From Chloroflexota bacterium (GTDB lineage Bacteria > Chloroflexota > UBA5177 > JANWHV01), in NCBI GenBank assembly GCA_025924845.1, contig JAICHN010000271.1, positions 1 to 7,119 of the forward strand: a stretch of DNA of 7,119 bases. The letters are read 5' to 3'. A model generated the notes under the pieces. It had not been told where the DNA came from and did no database searches. It worked only from the letters and a program-made list of their open reading frames with translations. Position numbers and translations under genes: made by a program. Within the stretch, counting starts at the first letter, position 1, and each line of letters opens with the position of its first letter. This document shows positions 5,689-7,119 of this stretch, in pieces.

Positions 5689-6987
5689 ATGACCAAACGT
5701 GCAATCCAGGTACTTGGTGGGATAGCCTTGCTGCCGTTTCTGGCAGCCGGCGTAGCACCGGTTGCCCACGCGGCGCGAACGGTACACGCCAACACAGTAG
5801 TGAGGATCGGCGTAAGCGTTCCTTATAACGAGTATCCCGACCTCCCCGAGGGAATCGAGTATGGCGTGCGCGTAGCCGTCGCCGAGGCGAATGCCGCCAA
5901 TTTGGTACCCGGCGTCACGTTTGACGTCCTCAAGAAGGACGATACGATCAATAATAAGCACGACCCGGTGAAGGATGCGTCCAACGCGCGCGCGTTCATC
6001 GCCGATCCCAGTGTCATCGCGGAAGTCGGCCCGCTTAACAGCAGCGCCGCTCAGGGTTCGATGCCGGTCTATAATAACGCGCAGATGGTGCAGATCAGCC
6101 CGGCCAATACCAACCCCGACCTCACCAACCCCAAGTTCCGCGCCAAGTATGAGCCGCGCACCGCGGACGGCCATGGGCCGATTACCTACTTCCGCACCTG
6201 CACCACCGACTCCTATCAGGGTCCCGAAGCGGCGCTGTATGCGTATAAGACCCTTGGCGCCCGCCGGGTATACGTCACGGACAATACGGGTGCCTACGGG
6301 GTCGGTCTGGCCAACGCCTTTGCCGCCGAGTTTAAGAAACTGGGCGGAACGGTAGTCGGCACGGGCGAAACCGACAGCACGCAGCCCAAATTGGGCACCG
6401 ATGCCCTCGCGGCGAACATCGCCAGCGCCAGCGGCGGCAAGCTGGATCTGGTCTACTTCGGCGGTGAGTTCGGCGCCACCGGCGGGGCCGAGTACCTCGC
6501 GGACGCGCTCAAGTCCCATGGTCTGAACGTGAAGTTCATGGGTGGCGACGGCATTTTCGATCAGCACTTCATCAGCAACAGCAGCAATGGCGGAGTGCTT
6601 AACGGTTATGCCACCAGCGTCGGCCCGTATGCCGCCACCTATCCCGCCGCCAAGAACTTCCTGAAGGAAGAGGCAAAGATGTTCAAGGGCTTCAAGGTTT
6701 CGGTGTACGATATCGAATCCTATGATGCCGCCAAGGCAATCTTGAATGCCTATGCCAAGGCCGTGCAGGAGAAGAGATTCGCCGCCGGCGCCCGGATGAA
6801 CACTACCACCCGCGGTATACTCGCCTTGCTGGTAGCCAAAACTCATAAGCTGAGCGGCGCGGCGGGCGTCTTCTCGTTTGACGCCAACGGCGACACGACG
6901 AACCGTGTCATCTCGATCTATAAGGTGAGCGGTACCACCCTGAAGAACGCTACCTGGACCTACGCGGGCACGGCGCCCCAGCTCTAG
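5689..6987 (+). CDS. ABC transporter substrate-binding protein, branched-chain amino acid type (LivK-like)
   Basis: This secreted ligand-binding protein of the Peripla_BP_6 family captures amino acids or related small solutes for an ABC importer. The start is supported by GGAGGA nine bases upstream. The product has 432 residues. Residues 1-28 form a Sec signal peptide (Lys/Arg, a hydrophobic core, then AHA), without the lipobox Cys usual in monoderm bacteria. The first lobe begins at VVRIGVSVPY (37-46). The ligand-site block GPLNSSAAQGSMPVYNN (114-130) followed by ISPANTNPDLT (136-146) closely follows LivJ/LivK, as does RTCTTDSYQGPEAA (169-182). The second lobe includes GARRVYVTDNTGAYG (190-204), VYFGGEFGATGG (255-266) and MGGDGIFD (284-291). 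The ligand cannot be fixed from sequence and may not be an amino acid. No permease or ATPase gene is in the window; they may lie further right. Confidence 0.92.
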   Translation: MTKRAIQVLGGIALLPFLAAGVAPVAHAARTVHANTVVRIGVSVPYNEYPDLPEGIEYGVRVAVAEANAANLVPGVTFDVLKKDDTINNKHDPVKDASNARAFIADPSVIAEVGPLNSSAAQGSMPVYNNAQMVQISPANTNPDLTNPKFRAKYEPRTADGHGPITYFRTCTTDSYQGPEAALYAYKTLGARRVYVTDNTGAYGVGLANAFAAEFKKLGGTVVGTGETDSTQPKLGTDALAANIASASGGKLDLVYFGGEFGATGGAEYLADALKSHGLNVKFMGGDGIFDQHFISNSSNGGVLNGYATSVGPYAATYPAAKNFLKEEAKMFKGFKVSVYDIESYDAAKAILNAYAKAVQEKRFAAGARMNTTTRGILALLVAKTHKLSGAAGVFSFDANGDTTNRVISIYKVSGTTLKNATWTYAGTAPQL

Positions 6988-7007
6988 GGAAGTCATGGAT
7001 CGGCGAG

Positions 7008-7041
7008 GTGGGGGCCCCCCGAAACCCCGGGGGGGCCCCAC
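7008..7041 (+). terminator. GC-rich hairpin after the substrate-binding protein gene
   Basis: GTGGGG (7008-7013) pairs with CCCCAC (7036-7041), and CCCCCC (7015-7020) with GGGGGG (7029-7034), with one G/G mismatch and an 8-base loop. It begins 20 bases after the stop codon, a sensible place for a terminator, but no T-run follows. The surrounding G and C runs look like a poor-quality sequence end, so the exact bases are doubtful. From 6988 to 7119 I see no gene. Confidence 0.35.
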
Positions 7042-7119
7042 GCGGCCGGTGGGTGGGGGGGCCCCAACAAAAACACCGAGGGGGGGTTGGGGGTAGCGGG
7101 GGCCGGCCGCCCAGCGCAA

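Noticed and set aside
5686..7119. A 477-codon open frame on the minus strand opposite the binding-protein gene
   Set aside because: It shows no recognisable domain, mirrors a clear LivK-like gene, and runs into the doubtful tail.
1..7119. CRISPR array, tRNA, rRNA, complete insertion sequence or prophage genes
   Set aside because: No regularly spaced repeats with unique spacers, no tRNA- or rRNA-like segments, and no transposase or phage proteins were seen on either strand.

Overview
This is a GC-rich window with five protein-coding genes, one of them cut off at the left edge, plus one small cysteine-rich gene. The gene set suggests a soil- or water-type bacterium: a membrane Ser/Thr kinase with a Thr/Pro-rich external stalk, GTG starts, a LivK-like binding protein and a divergently arranged small genome segment. 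I would guess Chloroflexota or a neighbouring phylum such as Armatimonadota. That is a judgement from gene style only, because the window has no rRNA or other marker gene.

Layout from left to right. Positions 3-632 (+) hold the C-terminal two thirds or more of a HAD-superfamily phosphatase. A perfect 20-bp hairpin (628-674) follows and ends both this gene and the convergent small zinc-binding-type protein at 685-1152 (-). A 392-base divergent region (1153-1544) carries an extended -10 promoter, a degenerate 9-bp tandem repeat and a 17-bp palindrome. It leads into an exported or lipoprotein gene at 1545-2243 (+) that appears to be two tandem NTF2-like domains. This gene meets uppP (2240-3220, -; undecaprenyl-diphosphatase) tail to tail, with the two stop codons overlapping.

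Upstream of uppP, in the same orientation, lies a transmembrane PknB-type Ser/Thr kinase (3437-5278, -). The 216 bases between kinase and uppP contain a 109-bp element with imperfect ~28-bp terminal inverted repeats. It looks like a MITE or IS remnant and carries three short palindromes with a CACT-NN-AGTG core. The kinase and the next gene diverge from a 410-base region (5279-5688) with a palindromic ATAGGG operator-like site, promoters on both strands and a long leader with several possible hairpins. The leader belongs to a branched-chain-amino-acid-type ABC substrate-binding protein (5689-6987, +). The last ~110 bases are runs of G and C that form a hairpin but also look like a low-quality sequence end.

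How the genes may work together: the kinase (surface sensing) and UppP (recycling of the lipid carrier for cell-wall synthesis) are neighbours on one strand and could share an envelope role, but the inserted element separates them and co-transcription is not shown. The substrate-binding protein has no permease or ATPase gene in the window. I find no strong evidence of a wholly new system. The best leads are the small inverted-repeat element with its repeated palindromes, the unclassified leader, and the cysteine-rich protein.
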